Origin: Brucella anthropi ATCC 49188
Lineage (GTDB): Bacteria > Pseudomonadota > Alphaproteobacteria > Rhizobiales > Rhizobiaceae
Direction: 5' to 3'
Length of the DNA: 64,000 nucleotides
NCBI RefSeq assembly: GCF_000017405.1
Contig: NC_009667.1
Coordinates: 1,660,001-1,724,000, forward strand
Shown: positions 52,518-62,203 of the stretch, piece by piece
How positions within the stretch are numbered: the stretch's first letter is position 1
Layout: each line of letters begins with the position of its first letter
Notes under the pieces: model-generated
Told to the model about the DNA's origin: nothing
Seen by the model: only the letters and a program-made list of their open reading frames with translations
Database searches by the model: none
Position numbers and translations under genes: made by a program

Positions 52518-53816
52518 GTGACACAGCCAATTCAGCAACCGGGCTACAAAGAACTCTTCGCGACATTCGGCAAGATCGGGCTTCTGTCGTTCGGCGGGCC
52601 GGCCGCGCAGATCGCCATGCTGCAGCGCATTCTCGTGGATGAAAAGAAATGGATGGATCAGGAACGGCTGATCCATGCGCTCAATTTCTGCATGTTGCTG
52701 CCGGGCCCGGAAGCCATGCAGCTTGCGACCTATTCCGGTTGGGCGGTTAAGGGCTGGCGCGGCGGCCTTCTGGCCGGGCTTCTGTTCGTGCTGCCCGGCG
52801 CTGTCGTCATGCTTGCATTGTCGGCGCTGTATATCTCCTTCGGGCATGTCGACATCGTGGCCGGGCTGTTGTTCGGCCTCAAGGCTGCGGTTCTCGCCGT
52901 GGTTTTTGAAGCGCTTTATCGCATGGCCAAACGGACACTGGCCTCGGGGTTTTCCTATGCGGTGGCGATTGCGGCATTCGTTGCGATAGCCTTCCTGAAA
53001 CTGCCGTTTCCGCTCGTCGTTCTGCTGGCGGCTCTTGCAGGTGGCCTGCGGCATATCGTGCAGGGAAATGGTGCTGCCACAATTCTGGGAGAGGCGACGC
53101 CTGGCGCCTTGCGCGAATTCACGCAGCAAACGCTCATCTGGGGCGGGCTGTGGCTTTTACCTTTGCTCGGGCTTTTCTTCGCTTTTGGTGGCGCGCATGT
53201 TTTTGTGCAGGAGGCGGCATTCTTCTCAAAACTGGCGGCGGTGACTTTCGGTGGCGCCTATGCCGCGCTGTCCTATACGGCGCAGCAGGCGGTCGAGCAT
53301 TTCGGCTGGATGAAGCCGGGGGAAATGCTGACCGGGCTCGGTCTGGCGGAAACCACGCCGGGACCGCTGATCCTGGTGCTGGTCTTTGTCGGCTTTGTGG
53401 GGGCTGCGAACCTGTCGGGCCTGCCGCCGCTTCTGGGCGGCTTTTTCGGCGGACTGATCGCGCTCTGGTTTACCTTCGTGCCCTGTTTTCTATGGATATT
53501 GGCGGGCGCGCCATTCGTGGAGCGGCTGCGTCAGGTGCGCTGGCTGTCGGCCATGCTGGGCGGGATTACGGCTGCGGTCGTCGGCGTGATTGCCAATCTG
53601 GCGCTGTGGTTCTCGCTGCATGTCCTGTTTTCGCAGATTGTCGAGAAGGCTGTCGGCCCCTTCACATTGCCGCTGCCGGTCTGGGGCACAATAGACAATG
53701 CCGCCGTCCTGATTGCAGGCGCGGCGGCATTCTTGCTTGTTGTTCTGAGGCTCAACATGCCGCTCGTGCTGTTGCTGGCGGCATGTCTCGGAATTGTAAT
53801 CCGGCTGGTGTTTTAG
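52518..53816 (+). CDS. chrA: Chromate efflux transporter ChrA
   Basis: A 432-residue membrane protein of the CHR family with two homologous halves. Typical motifs are [21 protein letters not shown] (first half) and [52 protein letters not shown] (second half). It extrudes chromate and perhaps sulfate-like anions. I take the GTG at 52518 with AGGA upstream; a GTG at 52491 lies in the preceding repeat. The last four bases overlap the convergent prs stop. Confidence 0.93.
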   Translation: MTQPIQQPGYKELFATFGKIGLLSFGGPAAQIAMLQRILVDEKKWMDQERLIHALNFCMLLPGPEAMQLATYSGWAVKGWRGGLLAGLLFVLPGAVVMLALSALYISFGHVDIVAGLLFGLKAAVLAVVFEALYRMAKRTLASGFSYAVAIAAFVAIAFLKLPFPLVVLLAALAGGLRHIVQGNGAATILGEATPGALREFTQQTLIWGGLWLLPLLGLFFAFGGAHVFVQEAAFFSKLAAVTFGGAYAALSYTAQQAVEHFGWMKPGEMLTGLGLAETTPGPLILVLVFVGFVGAANLSGLPPLLGGFFGGLIALWFTFVPCFLWILAGAPFVERLRQVRWLSAMLGGITAAVVGVIANLALWFSLHVLFSQIVEKAVGPFTLPLPVWGTIDNAAVLIAGAAAFLLVVLRLNMPLVLLLAACLGIVIRLVF

Positions 53817-54745
53817 TCGAACAGGCTCGAAACGGACTCTTCCGCTGCCGTGCGGGCGATGGCTTCGCCAATCAGGTCCGAGATCGAGAGGACGCGGATA
53901 TTTGGCGCATCATTGATGGCGGTGGTCGGCTGGATGGAATCGGTGATGACCAGTTCCTTCAGCTTGGACGAGGCGATACGGGCAACGGCGCCGCCGGACA
54001 GAACACCATGCGTGATGTAAGCGGTGACGCTGTTCGCGCCCTTGGCCAGCAGGGCCTCGGCTGCGTTGCAGAGCGTGCCGCCGGAATCAACGATATCGTC
54101 GAACAGCAGACAATCTTTGCCAGCCACTTCACCGATGACGTTCATGACTTCCGATTCACCTGGACGTTCGCGACGCTTGTCGACGATGGCGAGCTGCGCA
54201 TCGATGCGCTTTGCGAGCGAACGGGCGCGAACCACGCCGCCAACGTCAGGCGAAACGACCATGCAGTTGCCGGTCGCGTAATTGGCCTTCACATCGCGCG
54301 CGATGACCGGAACGGCATAGAGATTGTCGGTCGGGATATCGAAGAAACCCTGAATCTGGCCGGCATGAAGGTCAAGCGTCAGGACGCGGTTCGCACCGGC
54401 TTCGGTGATGAGATTGGCGACCAGCTTGGCAGAGATCGGCGTACGCGGGCCGGGCTTGCGGTCCTGACGGGCATAGCCGAAATAGGGCAGGACGGCGGTG
54501 ATGCGACGTGCCGACGAGCGGCGGAAGGCGTCGATCATGATGAGCAGTTCCATCAGGTGATCGTTTGCCGGGTAGGAAGTCGATTGCAGTACGAATACGT
54601 CTTCGCCGCGCACGTTTTCCTGAATCTCTACGAAGATTTCCTGATCGGCGAAGCGACGGACGCTGGCCTTACCGAGTGGAATGTTGAGATACTGAGCAAC
54701 GGATTCGGCAAGAACCCGGTTGGAGTTGCCTGCGAAAAGTTTCAT
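53813..54745 (-). CDS. prs: Ribose-phosphate pyrophosphokinase
   Basis: A 310-residue PRPP synthetase making phosphoribosyl pyrophosphate from ribose 5-phosphate and ATP. It has the ATP-binding [21 protein letters not shown], the [18 protein letters not shown] metal/substrate motif and the PRPP loop [14 protein letters not shown]. The start at 54745 ([17 protein letters not shown]) has AGAGGC upstream; an in-frame start at 54799 is less likely. Monocistronic. Confidence 0.97.
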   Translation of the reverse strand: MKLFAGNSNRVLAESVAQYLNIPLGKASVRRFADQEIFVEIQENVRGEDVFVLQSTSYPANDHLMELLIMIDAFRRSSARRITAVLPYFGYARQDRKPGPRTPISAKLVANLITEAGANRVLTLDLHAGQIQGFFDIPTDNLYAVPVIARDVKANYATGNCMVVSPDVGGVVRARSLAKRIDAQLAIVDKRRERPGESEVMNVIGEVAGKDCLLFDDIVDSGGTLCNAAEALLAKGANSVTAYITHGVLSGGAVARIASSKLKELVITDSIQPTTAINDAPNIRVLSISDLIGEAIARTAAEESVSSLFD

Positions 54746-54953
54746 TCTTTTGCCTCTGACGCCGATGCGGTCGCGGTTTGCAGTTTGGTTCTGTCGCAAC
54801 AGTCCGCCGGAACGGACTTAATCTCTTAAAAACTTTAAAGCTGCGTACGGTCTGACCGGCCAAGTACTGCAGCTAGAAAGGTTTTCTTTCGGATGTGGGG
54901 CCTATTGCAAAGAGTCATCGCCATTGCAAGGCCCTCGGGAACACAATTGCTGT

Positions 54954-54977
54954 AAAAAGCCCGGTTTTCCGGCTTTC
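54954..54977 (-). terminator. Probable terminator after the lipoprotein gene
   Basis: Minus-strand AAAGCCGG pairs with CCGGGCTTT (one bulge), followed by TTTACA. A second hairpin, GCAAAAGA (55001-55008) with TCTTTTGC (55015-55022), sits between it and the stop at 55038. The stretch of about 290 bases from here to the prs start shows nothing else. Confidence 0.6.
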
Positions 54978-55037
54978 CCACAGTAGGCAAAACAGATTCA
55001 GCAAAAGATTTCAGTCTTTTGCTGCCAAAGCAAGTTT

Positions 55038-55691
55038 CTATGCGCGATTTGCCGCAAGCCAGGTCGAATATTCCTGCATGGTGCGGTCGGCGATTGTCTG
55101 CATTGCGGAAGCCGGAACGACACTCCATGAGTCTGCGGCAGCCCCCTGAACTTTCTCCTGCCCCTGTATCCGGTGAAGGCGGTTGCCGGAAGCATCCAGA
55201 ACATCCCAGACGTAAAGCACGGTGGTCTGATTATCTTCCGAAAGAACGGAGAAGTATCCTTTCATCACATAGGCAGCACTTGGATCATTATTGCCTGCAA
55301 GCTCAATGCCCTTCGTCTTGGCATCGTCATTCATGCGATGGGTCAGCGGCGTCACCACATTGACCGGTGCGCCGACAATCGGGGCGATATGCAACTTGCC
55401 CGGCTTGAGCGCTGCACTGCGCTGCGGTGCCACTGGCGTGGTCGTCGCAGGTGCTGTGCCGGTCGTGGCCGGAGTTGTTCCCGTGGGCTGCACGGGAGCG
55501 GTGCCCGTCGCCGGGGTGCCCGGTGTCGCGGCTGGCGTAGTAGTTTGCCCGGAATTTTGCCCGGAATTTTGATTGCTACCCTGTACGTTCAGAGCGGACT
55601 CAGTGCTGTTGCAGGCGGCCAGGACGCTTGTAAGCACTCCGGCCAGCAACAACATCGTTGAAAGACGTGCCTTGTTCATGTTCGGCTTCAT
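55038..55691 (-). CDS. Putative lipoprotein with Thr/Pro/Ala-rich linker
   Basis: A 217-residue protein with a lipoprotein signal (MLLLAGVLTSVLAACNS, lipobox Cys at residue 27). A low-complexity linker rich in Thr, Pro, Ala and Gly follows (about residues 48-90), then a C-terminal domain of about 125 residues (GKLHIAPIVGAPVNVVTPLTHRMNDDAKTKGIELAGNND). This resembles lipoproteins that reach into the periplasm or cell wall; no named family is recognised. CAGGAGC lies close to the first ATG (55691), and a second ATG at 55679 is possible. Upstream of prs on the same strand. Confidence 0.82.
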   Translation of the reverse strand: MKPNMNKARLSTMLLLAGVLTSVLAACNSTESALNVQGSNQNSGQNSGQTTTPAATPGTPATGTAPVQPTGTTPATTGTAPATTTPVAPQRSAALKPGKLHIAPIVGAPVNVVTPLTHRMNDDAKTKGIELAGNNDPSAAYVMKGYFSVLSEDNQTTVLYVWDVLDASGNRLHRIQGQEKVQGAAADSWSVVPASAMQTIADRTMQEYSTWLAANRA

Positions 55692-55831
55692 GCTCCTGAA
55701 GGCGCAGGTTCTCTGCGGTCGGGCATTTTCAGTTCAAAATAATCTATCGATTTTATCGACGTGCATCTTGCCCGAAAGCCGCTTTGCAGTTTCCGGGTTG
55801 CGCTTGTGGCAGTTTTATCGCCGATTGCGCC

Positions 55832-56983
55832 TCATTTTACAATCATATCAAGAGAATGGCGGGATAATGGCTGAGCTGCGCCATTTGTTGTGAGATATGT
55901 CTGCCCCAGCGTCATGGCGGTTTGGGTGTCGGAATCCATGATGATCATATGTGCGAAAAGCGTCATGTCCGGCTGGATGCTTTCCGGGTTTCCGGCATAG
56001 AATATCTGCGGGTCCATCCATGATGGCGTGAAACGTGCTCCCACCGAATAGCCACAAGTATTGAGGCGATGGCGGGTAAGGCCGTGTGCCTCCATGGTCC
56101 GCGCATGGGCGTCAAAGACGTCGCCGAATGTCGAGGCGGGCGTCATGGCTGCTTCCACGGCCTCCAGCGCCTCGCGTGCAGCCGCATAGAGCTCTTGATG
56201 ATGTGTGGTCGGCTTGCCGACGACGATCGTGCGCATCATCGGCGCGTGGTAATGCCGGAAGACGCCCGACCATTCGAGCGTGAGCTGATCGTTCTTGTTC
56301 AGCTTGCGCCGACCGGATTTGTAGCGGCAGAGCAGGGCATCGTCGCCGGAGCCGATGATATATTCGTTGGCGGGAAAATCGCCGTCGCCGGCAAAATTGG
56401 TGCTCATCATCGCAGCCAGAATATCGGCTTCGCTCGCCCCGCCTTTGGTGAGCTTTATCGCAGCGTCGAGTATGTCGTCACTGAGTTCGGCGGCGCGTTT
56501 CGCATAGGCAATTTCCGCAGGGCTTTTGAGCAGCCGCAGGCGATCCACCATGCCGGAAGCATCGTAAAGCTTGGCAAAGCTCTGCAGCTGTTCGTCCAGC
56601 TTGCGCGCATTGGCGCCGGTAAGGCCATGTGTCTGGTACTCGATCCCGATCCGGGTGCCGAGAAGGTCGAGTTCGGTCAGAATATTGCGAAGGTCGGAAG
56701 CCGGATTGGCATTGTCGCGATCGGTCCAGACGACGACGTTCTCGATGTTCGACGTATGACGCGCCTGCCGCAAATCGGCGGAGCGTGTCATCAGCACCAT
56801 CGACCCGTCGGCCTTCACGACGAGGCATTGGAAGAAGCAGAAGCCGAACGTGTCATAGCCGGTCAGCCAGTACATGCTCTCCTGCGCGAACAGCAGAAGC
56901 GCATCCAGCTTTTCCTCCTCCATCTTCAAGATCAGACGGTCGCGACGTGCTGCGAATTCTTCCGGCTCGAAGTGAAGGGCCAT
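55832..56983 (-). CDS. M24 family protein lacking metal-binding residues
   Basis: A 383-residue protein of the Xaa-Pro peptidase (M24, creatinase/prolidase) fold, with an N-terminal creatinase-type domain and the C-terminal pita-bread domain. None of the five expected metal ligands is kept: LEWSGV replaces DxG, YHAPMMRT replaces SDxTR, CGYSVGA replaces the GHGIG His, and the two late Glu are missing. Metal-free M24 enzymes such as creatinase and ectoine hydrolase exist, so it may be a hydrolase of a small substrate rather than a peptidase. AGGAGAACCGC precedes the ATG. It lies nine bases downstream of pgeF. Confidence 0.85.
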   Translation of the reverse strand: MALHFEPEEFAARRDRLILKMEEEKLDALLLFAQESMYWLTGYDTFGFCFFQCLVVKADGSMVLMTRSADLRQARHTSNIENVVVWTDRDNANPASDLRNILTELDLLGTRIGIEYQTHGLTGANARKLDEQLQSFAKLYDASGMVDRLRLLKSPAEIAYAKRAAELSDDILDAAIKLTKGGASEADILAAMMSTNFAGDGDFPANEYIIGSGDDALLCRYKSGRRKLNKNDQLTLEWSGVFRHYHAPMMRTIVVGKPTTHHQELYAAAREALEAVEAAMTPASTFGDVFDAHARTMEAHGLTRHRLNTCGYSVGARFTPSWMDPQIFYAGNPESIQPDMTLFAHMIIMDSDTQTAMTLGQTYLTTNGAAQPLSRHSLDMIVK

Positions 56984-56992
56984 GCGGTTCTC

Positions 56993-57790
56993 CTAATCTT
57001 CTATGATGGCGATCGCTGCAATCTGACGCCCGTAGTCGGGTTCATTGCGATGGGTGGTGCGCCGGTAGGAATAGAATTGTTCCTCATCGGCATAGGTGCA
57101 CTGGCGAAGGGATTCTGCCCGCACACCAGCCCTCGTCAGCCGGTCGGTGATGAATGTCCACAGATCGAACAGCTTGTGTTCCGGCTTGTCGGAAGGCCGG
57201 AAATAGGTGGTGTAGGCAGCATCTCTGCCGATGAATTCTGCATAGAATTCCGGCCCGACTTCGTAATTTTCCGGCCCGATGGTCGGCCCGAGAACAGCAA
57301 CGATGTTCTCGCGTTTCGCACCGAGGCCGATCATGGCTTCAATCGTGTTTTCAAGGACACCGCCGAAAGCGCCACGCCATCCGGCATGGGCGGAGCCGAT
57401 GATTCCCGCTTCGTGATCTGCAAAAAGCACAGGCCCGCAATCGGCGGACAAAGCACCAATGGCGATGCCCGGCACATTTGTGACCATTGCGTCGGCCTTC
57501 GGGCGTGGAGCGCCGAACGGCTCGGTGACGTGGAGGACATCGGGCGAATGAACCTGATGCACGGTCATGAGATGATCGGGTGCAACGCCAAGGTTCTCGG
57601 CGACGCGGCGGCGATTCTCGGCAACTTTTTCCGGCACATCGTTTGACCCGCTTCCAACGTTCAGGCCCGTATAGATGCCATCGGAAACACCGCCCTTGCG
57701 GGTGAAAAAGCCATGCGCGATCCGCTTCCCGTTCTGTCCGACGGGCTTTTCAAGGAGAGGCGAGCGGAGTGGTTGCGGCATATCGGTCAT
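56993..57790 (-). CDS. pgeF: PgeF/YfiH (polyphenol oxidase/laccase-domain) family protein
   Basis: A 265-residue protein of the YfiH/YlmD family. In E. coli PgeF edits peptidoglycan precursors; related human LACC1 is a purine nucleoside phosphorylase/adenosine deaminase. Metal and active-site signatures are TVHQVHS, ALSADCGPVLFADHEAGIIGSAHAGWRGAFGG and GPTIGPENYEVG. It lies directly upstream of the M24 gene and downstream of the MidA-like gene, with a family A repeat between. Confidence 0.92.
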   Translation of the reverse strand: MTDMPQPLRSPLLEKPVGQNGKRIAHGFFTRKGGVSDGIYTGLNVGSGSNDVPEKVAENRRRVAENLGVAPDHLMTVHQVHSPDVLHVTEPFGAPRPKADAMVTNVPGIAIGALSADCGPVLFADHEAGIIGSAHAGWRGAFGGVLENTIEAMIGLGAKRENIVAVLGPTIGPENYEVGPEFYAEFIGRDAAYTTYFRPSDKPEHKLFDLWTFITDRLTRAGVRAESLRQCTYADEEQFYSYRRTTHRNEPDYGRQIAAIAIIED

Positions 57791-57807
57791 CTTGCTTCAC
57801 TTTCCAA

Positions 57808-57952
57808 AGTGTCTGGTCCAAAAGTCGCCATGCCTTGCTGCAAATGGCGTTTTTCTCCGCTTCCGGTGCTCATGTACCTTTAAGTACACTGCGCTCCGGT
57901 TCTCGAAAACCACCATTTTCGCTACGGCCTGACGCTTTTTGATCCAGACACT
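57808..57952. repeat. MITE-like element (family A variant)
   Basis: A 145-base unit between the MidA-like gene and pgeF, with ends AGTGTCTGGTCCAAAA and TTTTTGATCCAGACACT (imperfect inverses). The centre has GTACCTTTAAGTAC. The internal region matches 52349-52494, but the terminal repeats differ. It contains another spurious small reading frame. Confidence 0.78.
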
Positions 57953-58006
57953 AAACGGCGGGATGGTGGGGGAGGAGAGTCTGCTTGTCAATCGAAGCTT
58001 TCGCCG

Positions 58007-59098
58007 TCATGGAACTGCAAACGGAATGAGTTTTGTGTCGGAATCGCTGATGGCCAGCACCTTGAACAAGGTTCCCATTTGATCGGGTGCGGCCAGTCTT
58101 TCGACGTCCTGCCGGATTTTTTCCTGAAACGCTGCGTCCTTGCCCGTACCGAGCCGTCCGGCGCGATCAAGCAGGCCCATTGCGAGCAGAAATTCACCTT
58201 GCGTCGTCATTCCGGTCTTGCAGCCGCTGGCCCGCGCGGTCTTGTCCAGAATGTCGAAATCGACGTGGCTGGTGAGGTCCGCAATGCCCGGATTGGCAAA
58301 TACATCGTCAAACCCGTGTTTCAACATGGCTTGCAGCGTATCGCCGAAACCGGCTTTCAGATGGCCATAGTCGATGTTGAGCGCTGCGCCGCGTGTGGTC
58401 GCGATACGGCTGGCGATTTCCTGCATCAAGGCGGTGCGCGCCGGGGCCGCTTCAAAGATTGCACCTTCGGGTGCTTCCGCATGGCCTGCAGGTAACAGTG
58501 CCGGATCTATGCCGCCCAGACCGCTGACGAAATGGAATTCGCCCTTTTCGTCGAGCGCGATCATCCGTTCGACAAAGCGGCCATCGACCTTGACGAACTG
58601 CCGAAACGGGATCGCATCGAACAGCTCATTGGTCACGAGGATCAGCGGCCCGTCAGCTATGTTGGAAAAGCGCTCGAACCAGTCGATCTTCGCGCCTGCG
58701 TCGGACAGTTTTTCCTTTTGCTTTTCGGCAAGGCGCGGGCTCGTTTCGACCATGGCGACACGCACATGGCCCAGCATTTGCGGGGCGAGCCTGCCAATGG
58801 TGCGCAGCATATCGCTCATCAGCGTGCCGCGACCGGGGCCGATTTCACAAAGCACGATATTGTCCGGTCGTCCCAGCGCATCCCATTCGCTGACGCACCA
58901 GATGCCGATCAGTTCACCGAACATCTGGCTTACTTCCGGCGCAGTGATGAAGTCGCCGTCACGTCCGAAAGGTTCGCGTGTCGTATAATAGCCTGACTCG
59001 CGGTCGCCGAGGCAGGCTGCCATGTAATCGGCGACGCTGATCGGCCCGGAAGTGGCGATCAGGCGTTTCAGCCGGTCTTTCAGCGAAAGATCAGGCAT
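58007..59098 (-). CDS. NDUFAF7/MidA-family SAM-dependent methyltransferase
   Basis: A 363-residue protein of the MidA/NDUFAF7 family, whose eukaryotic member dimethylates an Arg of the complex I subunit NDUFS2. Signatures: [31 protein letters not shown] near the N-terminus, [17 protein letters not shown] (SAM loop) and [14 protein letters not shown]. The start overlaps the lgt stop by eight bases, so it is coupled to lgt. A role in respiratory complex I is inferred from the family. Confidence 0.93.
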   Translation of the reverse strand: MPDLSLKDRLKRLIATSGPISVADYMAACLGDRESGYYTTREPFGRDGDFITAPEVSQMFGELIGIWCVSEWDALGRPDNIVLCEIGPGRGTLMSDMLRTIGRLAPQMLGHVRVAMVETSPRLAEKQKEKLSDAGAKIDWFERFSNIADGPLILVTNELFDAIPFRQFVKVDGRFVERMIALDEKGEFHFVSGLGGIDPALLPAGHAEAPEGAIFEAAPARTALMQEIASRIATTRGAALNIDYGHLKAGFGDTLQAMLKHGFDDVFANPGIADLTSHVDFDILDKTARASGCKTGMTTQGEFLLAMGLLDRAGRLGTGKDAAFQEKIRQDVERLAAPDQMGTLFKVLAISDSDTKLIPFAVP

Positions 59099-59936
59099 CC
59101 TTGGCTGCAGTCCGGTTTGCGCGCCACATGGCCCAAAGCCCGATCAGTACCATCGGCACCGAGAGGACCATGCCCATGGTAAGCCAGCCGCCAAACAGAT
59201 AGCCGAGCTGCGCATCCGGCTCGCGGAAGAATTCGACCACGATACGGCTGAGGCCGTACCCTGTGACGAAAGCGCCAGCAATGAAGCCGGGCTTCTTCAG
59301 TTTGCGTCCGACCCAGACGAGGAGGAACAGTACGAAGAAGAGGACCACACCTTCAAGGAAAGCTTCGTAAAGCTGGCTTGGATGACGCGGCAGCGGGCCT
59401 CCATTGGGGAAGTAGACTGCCCATGGCACATCACTGACACGACCCCAAAGTTCCGAATTGATGAAATTGGCGACGCGCACCACGCCAAGCCCGACAGGAA
59501 CACCGGCGGCAATCGTGTCGAACATGCTCCAGACCTTGATGCCACGCGAGCGGGCAAACAGGATCATGGCGAGTGTTGTGCCCAGAATGCCGCCGTGAAA
59601 CGACATGCCGCCATCCCATACCGCCGGAATGGCAAGCGGGTTGGAGATATAATAGGAGAAATTATAGAAGAGCACGTAGCCGATACGACCGCCGAGCACG
59701 ACGCCAAGCGCTGCCCAGATGACGAAATCATCGAGGGCTTCCGGCGCCATGGGCGGCTGGTTGTTGGCCCACAGGCGGTGGCTCCGTAGGAGCTTCTTGC
59801 CGTACCACCAGGCGAACATGATGCCGACGACATAGCCGAGGCCGTACCAGTGCACTGCCAGCGGTCCGACCCGGAAGATCACCGGATCGATATTTGGGAA
59901 GGCGAGCGCCGATGCGGGCAGCAACGTCTCAATCAT
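59091..59936 (-). CDS. lgt: Prolipoprotein diacylglyceryl transferase
   Basis: A 281-residue inner-membrane enzyme that moves a diacylglyceryl group from phosphatidylglycerol to the lipobox Cys of prolipoproteins. It has seven membrane segments, the [21 protein letters not shown] start, SFHGGILG, and the Lgt signature [23 protein letters not shown] precedes the ATG. First of lgt-midA. Confidence 0.97.
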   Translation of the reverse strand: MIETLLPASALAFPNIDPVIFRVGPLAVHWYGLGYVVGIMFAWWYGKKLLRSHRLWANNQPPMAPEALDDFVIWAALGVVLGGRIGYVLFYNFSYYISNPLAIPAVWDGGMSFHGGILGTTLAMILFARSRGIKVWSMFDTIAAGVPVGLGVVRVANFINSELWGRVSDVPWAVYFPNGGPLPRHPSQLYEAFLEGVVLFFVLFLLVWVGRKLKKPGFIAGAFVTGYGLSRIVVEFFREPDAQLGYLFGGWLTMGMVLSVPMVLIGLWAMWRANRTAAKDA

Positions 59937-59997
59937 GAAATCACTCCGTTTTGTGACGGAACATGCTGGACCGACCCGTTGTGGTCAAGCTGTTCCC

Positions 59998-60135
59998 GTC
60001 GGCTGCAAATCGCGTTTGCAAATAGCGTTTGCAAATAGCGTTTTCCGGGCTTCCGGTGCTGATCTACCCTTAAGGTAGCCTTAAGTACATTCGCTAGTGG
60101 CGCTTCCGGTTCCCGGTCGCCGTCATTTTCGCGTG
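59998..60135. repeat. Diverged family A element with a 13-base triplication
   Basis: It contains the family A features TTCCGGTGCTGATCTACC, a disrupted TTAAGTAC and TTCGCGTGGCCCG, but no clear terminal repeats. At 60005-60043 the unit GCAAATMGCGTTT is present three times in tandem (first copy one change), with no gaps. It sits between lgt and ubiK, divergent genes. Confidence 0.65.
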
Positions 60136-60265
60136 GCCCGTGGTTTTGATTCAAGTGCGCCGAACCTGATCACTTTCTATAGCTGCGCTTGCATCGGAAC
60201 TGAGACGGCCCTATTTCAAATTTATGTTTTCAACAGGTCTCACCTGGAAATAAGGAATGATTGCC

Positions 60266-60586
60266 ATGACCAGCGGACAGAACCGGGTTCTCGATGAACT
60301 CGCCAAGCTTGTGACGGATGCGGCAGGCGCTGCGCAGGGCGTGCGCCGTGAAGTGGAAACGGCGTTGCGTTCCCAGAGCGAGCGTGTGCTCAACACGCTC
60401 GATGTCGTACAGCGCGAAGACTTCGAAGCCGTTCGCGAAATGGCAATCAAGGCGCGTGCGGAAAACAGCGCGTTGCTGGCAAGAATCGAAGCTCTCGAAG
60501 CACGTCTTGCGAAATTCGAAGTTGATTCTGATGCCAAACCGGCAAAATCGGCTTCATCTTCGGCAAAATCCAAAAATAATCCCTGA
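60266..60586 (+). CDS. ubiK: Ubiquinone biosynthesis accessory factor UbiK
   Basis: A 106-residue BMFP/YqiC-type protein. The N-terminal amphipathic part (LDELAKLVTDAAGAAQGVRREVETAL) and the coiled coil (VLNTLDVVQREDFEAVREMAIKARAENSALLARIEALEARLAKFE) are typical. The tail is Lys/Ser/Ala-rich. UbiK supports aerobic ubiquinone synthesis with UbiJ. The ATG at 60266 has AAGGA nine bases upstream; an ATG at 60257 lies directly on that site. Confidence 0.9.
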   Translation: MTSGQNRVLDELAKLVTDAAGAAQGVRREVETALRSQSERVLNTLDVVQREDFEAVREMAIKARAENSALLARIEALEARLAKFEVDSDAKPAKSASSSAKSKNNP

Positions 60587-61015
60587 ATATTTATTAACAG
60601 GCCGCAAGTGGCAAAAACCCTTGTCTTAGAGTCGGTTAAGGCAAGGGTCGCGGTCGGTCCCTCGTATATTTCCACATGCTTTCACGGCTCTTTGTTCAAA
60701 AGGGGCTGGCGTTCAGATTCAGCATCAATAGACTGAAAACACTACATGATTCGTAACGCGGTCATGTAGGCGGCGGCGAGGGGCTGAGTGTCAGGTTTCG
60801 CGTCTTTCAGGCTGCTTTCCAGTATCAGTTGCGTATGTGCGTGTGCCATTGAGGCGCTTGCATGCCGTTGTGCATGCCGGTTCCTCAACCGATCAATTCG
60901 TGCCTGTTTTCCTGCGCTTGTTCTTGCGCGGTGGCCGGCACGGGCGAGCAATGACTTGCGCGCCGGGAATTAGGAAGCATCTGGGGGCAGATGGTTCCCA
61001 GAACAGGAAACGGAC
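60587..61015. other. Gene-poor stretch between ubiK and ybjN-type gene
   Basis: About 430 bases with only weak reading frames on both strands (for example 60742-60951 minus, His/Ala/Arg-rich, non-ATG start). None has a good ribosome-binding site. I see no repeat or terminator of the families seen elsewhere. Confidence 0.5.
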
Positions 61016-61516
61016 ATGAGCCTTCTTGAGCTTGAATTCGCACGTGAGGCACATCCGGTGGATGTGATCGAACAGGTCGCGCATTCAAACGACTGGACGT
61101 TCGAGCGGACTGGCGACGACGAAATCGCAATTTCGGTTGCGGGCAACTGGACTGACTATCACATCTCGTTTTCCTGGATGGAGGATTTCGAGGCACTGCA
61201 TCTGGCCTGCGCATTCGACATCAAGGTGGCCGAGCCACGTGTGAACGAAGTGATGCGCCTGCTGTCGCTCATCAATGAAAAGCTTCTGATGGGCCATTTC
61301 GATCTCTGGCAGCAGGAAGGCGCGATCATGTATCGCCAGTCGCTGCTGCTGGCAGGTGGTGCGGAACCGACGAGCCGTCAGGTGGAAGTGCTGCTTTCGG
61401 CGGCGCTGGAAGCTTGCGAAGCCTATTTCCAGGCCTTCCAGTTTGTGGTCTGGTCGGGCGTTACGGCGCGTGAAGCGCTTGAATGCGTCGTCTTTGAGAC
61501 CGTCGGTCGCGCCTGA
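61016..61516 (+). CDS. YbjN domain protein
   Basis: A 166-residue protein with the YbjN domain (EQVAHSNDWTFERTGDDEIAISVAGNWTDYHISFSWMEDFEALHLACAFDIKV, then LLSLINEKLLMGHFDLWQQEGAIMYRQSLLL). This tetratricopeptide-like or chaperone-like fold occurs in putative sensory or chaperone proteins; the biochemical role is unknown. The ATG has CAGGAAACGGAC upstream. A terminator follows at 61539-61560. Confidence 0.9.
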   Translation: MSLLELEFAREAHPVDVIEQVAHSNDWTFERTGDDEIAISVAGNWTDYHISFSWMEDFEALHLACAFDIKVAEPRVNEVMRLLSLINEKLLMGHFDLWQQEGAIMYRQSLLLAGGAEPTSRQVEVLLSAALEACEAYFQAFQFVVWSGVTAREALECVVFETVGRA

Positions 61517-61538
61517 CTACAAATCAGTTGAATTTTGG

Positions 61539-61560
61539 CCCGGCGCTCGCGCCGGGTTTT
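61539..61560 (+). terminator. Terminator after the ybjN-type gene
   Basis: CCCGGCGC (61539-61546) pairs perfectly with GCGCCGGG (61549-61556), followed by TTTT; only two bases separate the arms, so the loop must open one or two pairs. Confidence 0.85.
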
Positions 61561-61596
61561 CTGCGAGGCCGGGAGCGCGGGCCGGGGAGTGAAAAA

Positions 61597-61944
61597 ATGA
61601 GCGAAGCAACCACCATCACCTGGGCAGATTTCGAGAAGGTCGATATCCGCAGCGGAACCATTGTGGAAGCTGTGCCATTTCCCGAAGCGCGCAAGCCCGC
61701 CTTCAAGCTGAAGATCGATTTCGGCGAAAAGATCGGCATCAAGAAGTCGTCAGCCCAGATCACCCGGCACTACACGCCGGAGCAACTCATCGGCAAACAG
61801 ATCATGGCCGTGGTGAATTTCCCGCCACGACAGATCGGCCCGTTCATGTCGGAAGTCTTGACACTCGGCATGCCGGATGAAGATGGCGAAGTGGTTCTCG
61901 CTGCAATCGACAAACCCGTGCCGAATGGTGGCAAGCTTTATTGA
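61597..61944 (+). CDS. csaA: tRNA-binding protein CsaA-type
   Basis: A 115-residue EMAP/Trbp111-like OB-fold protein (VDIRSGTIVEAVPFPEARKPAFKLKIDFGEKIGIKKSSAQIT, then MAVVNFPPRQIGPFMSEVLTLG). It binds the outside corner of tRNA and has been described as a chaperone in Bacillus. GGGGAGTG precedes the ATG at 61597. Confidence 0.94.
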   Translation: MSEATTITWADFEKVDIRSGTIVEAVPFPEARKPAFKLKIDFGEKIGIKKSSAQITRHYTPEQLIGKQIMAVVNFPPRQIGPFMSEVLTLGMPDEDGEVVLAAIDKPVPNGGKLY

Positions 61945-61977
61945 GAGCGGATGATTTCGCGTTAAGCAAGCGCGTTT

Positions 61978-62100
61978 CTCCCTCATCCTGAGGAGCCGTT
62001 GAAAACGGCGTCTCGAAGGACGAGGGAAAATTAAAGAGGCTCCCCCTCGTCCTTCGAGACGGTTCCTTCGCAAGCTCAGGAACCTCCTCAGGATGAGGGG
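61978..62100. repeat. Intergenic double palindrome (family B)
   Basis: Outer arms CCTCATCCTGAGGAG (61981-61995) and CTCCTCAGGATGAGG (62084-62098) are perfect inverses. Inside, GTCTCGAAGGACGAGGG pairs perfectly with CCCTCGTCCTTCGAGAC. The second copy, more degraded, is at 22315-22411. Confidence 0.9.
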
Positions 62101-62203
62101 GGAGGCGTTACCTTGCTCCACGTGCGGGGCTTGCTCTAACTATTTGTTTCCACGCATGTCTTTATCCCGCAACCGGTTCTCATTTTCTGGAGACATGCTC
62201 TAA

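Noticed and set aside
60742..60951. Small minus-strand ORF between ubiK and the ybjN-type gene
   Set aside because: Starts with TTG, lacks a ribosome-binding site and has a biased, non-protein-like composition; left as unassigned intergenic DNA.
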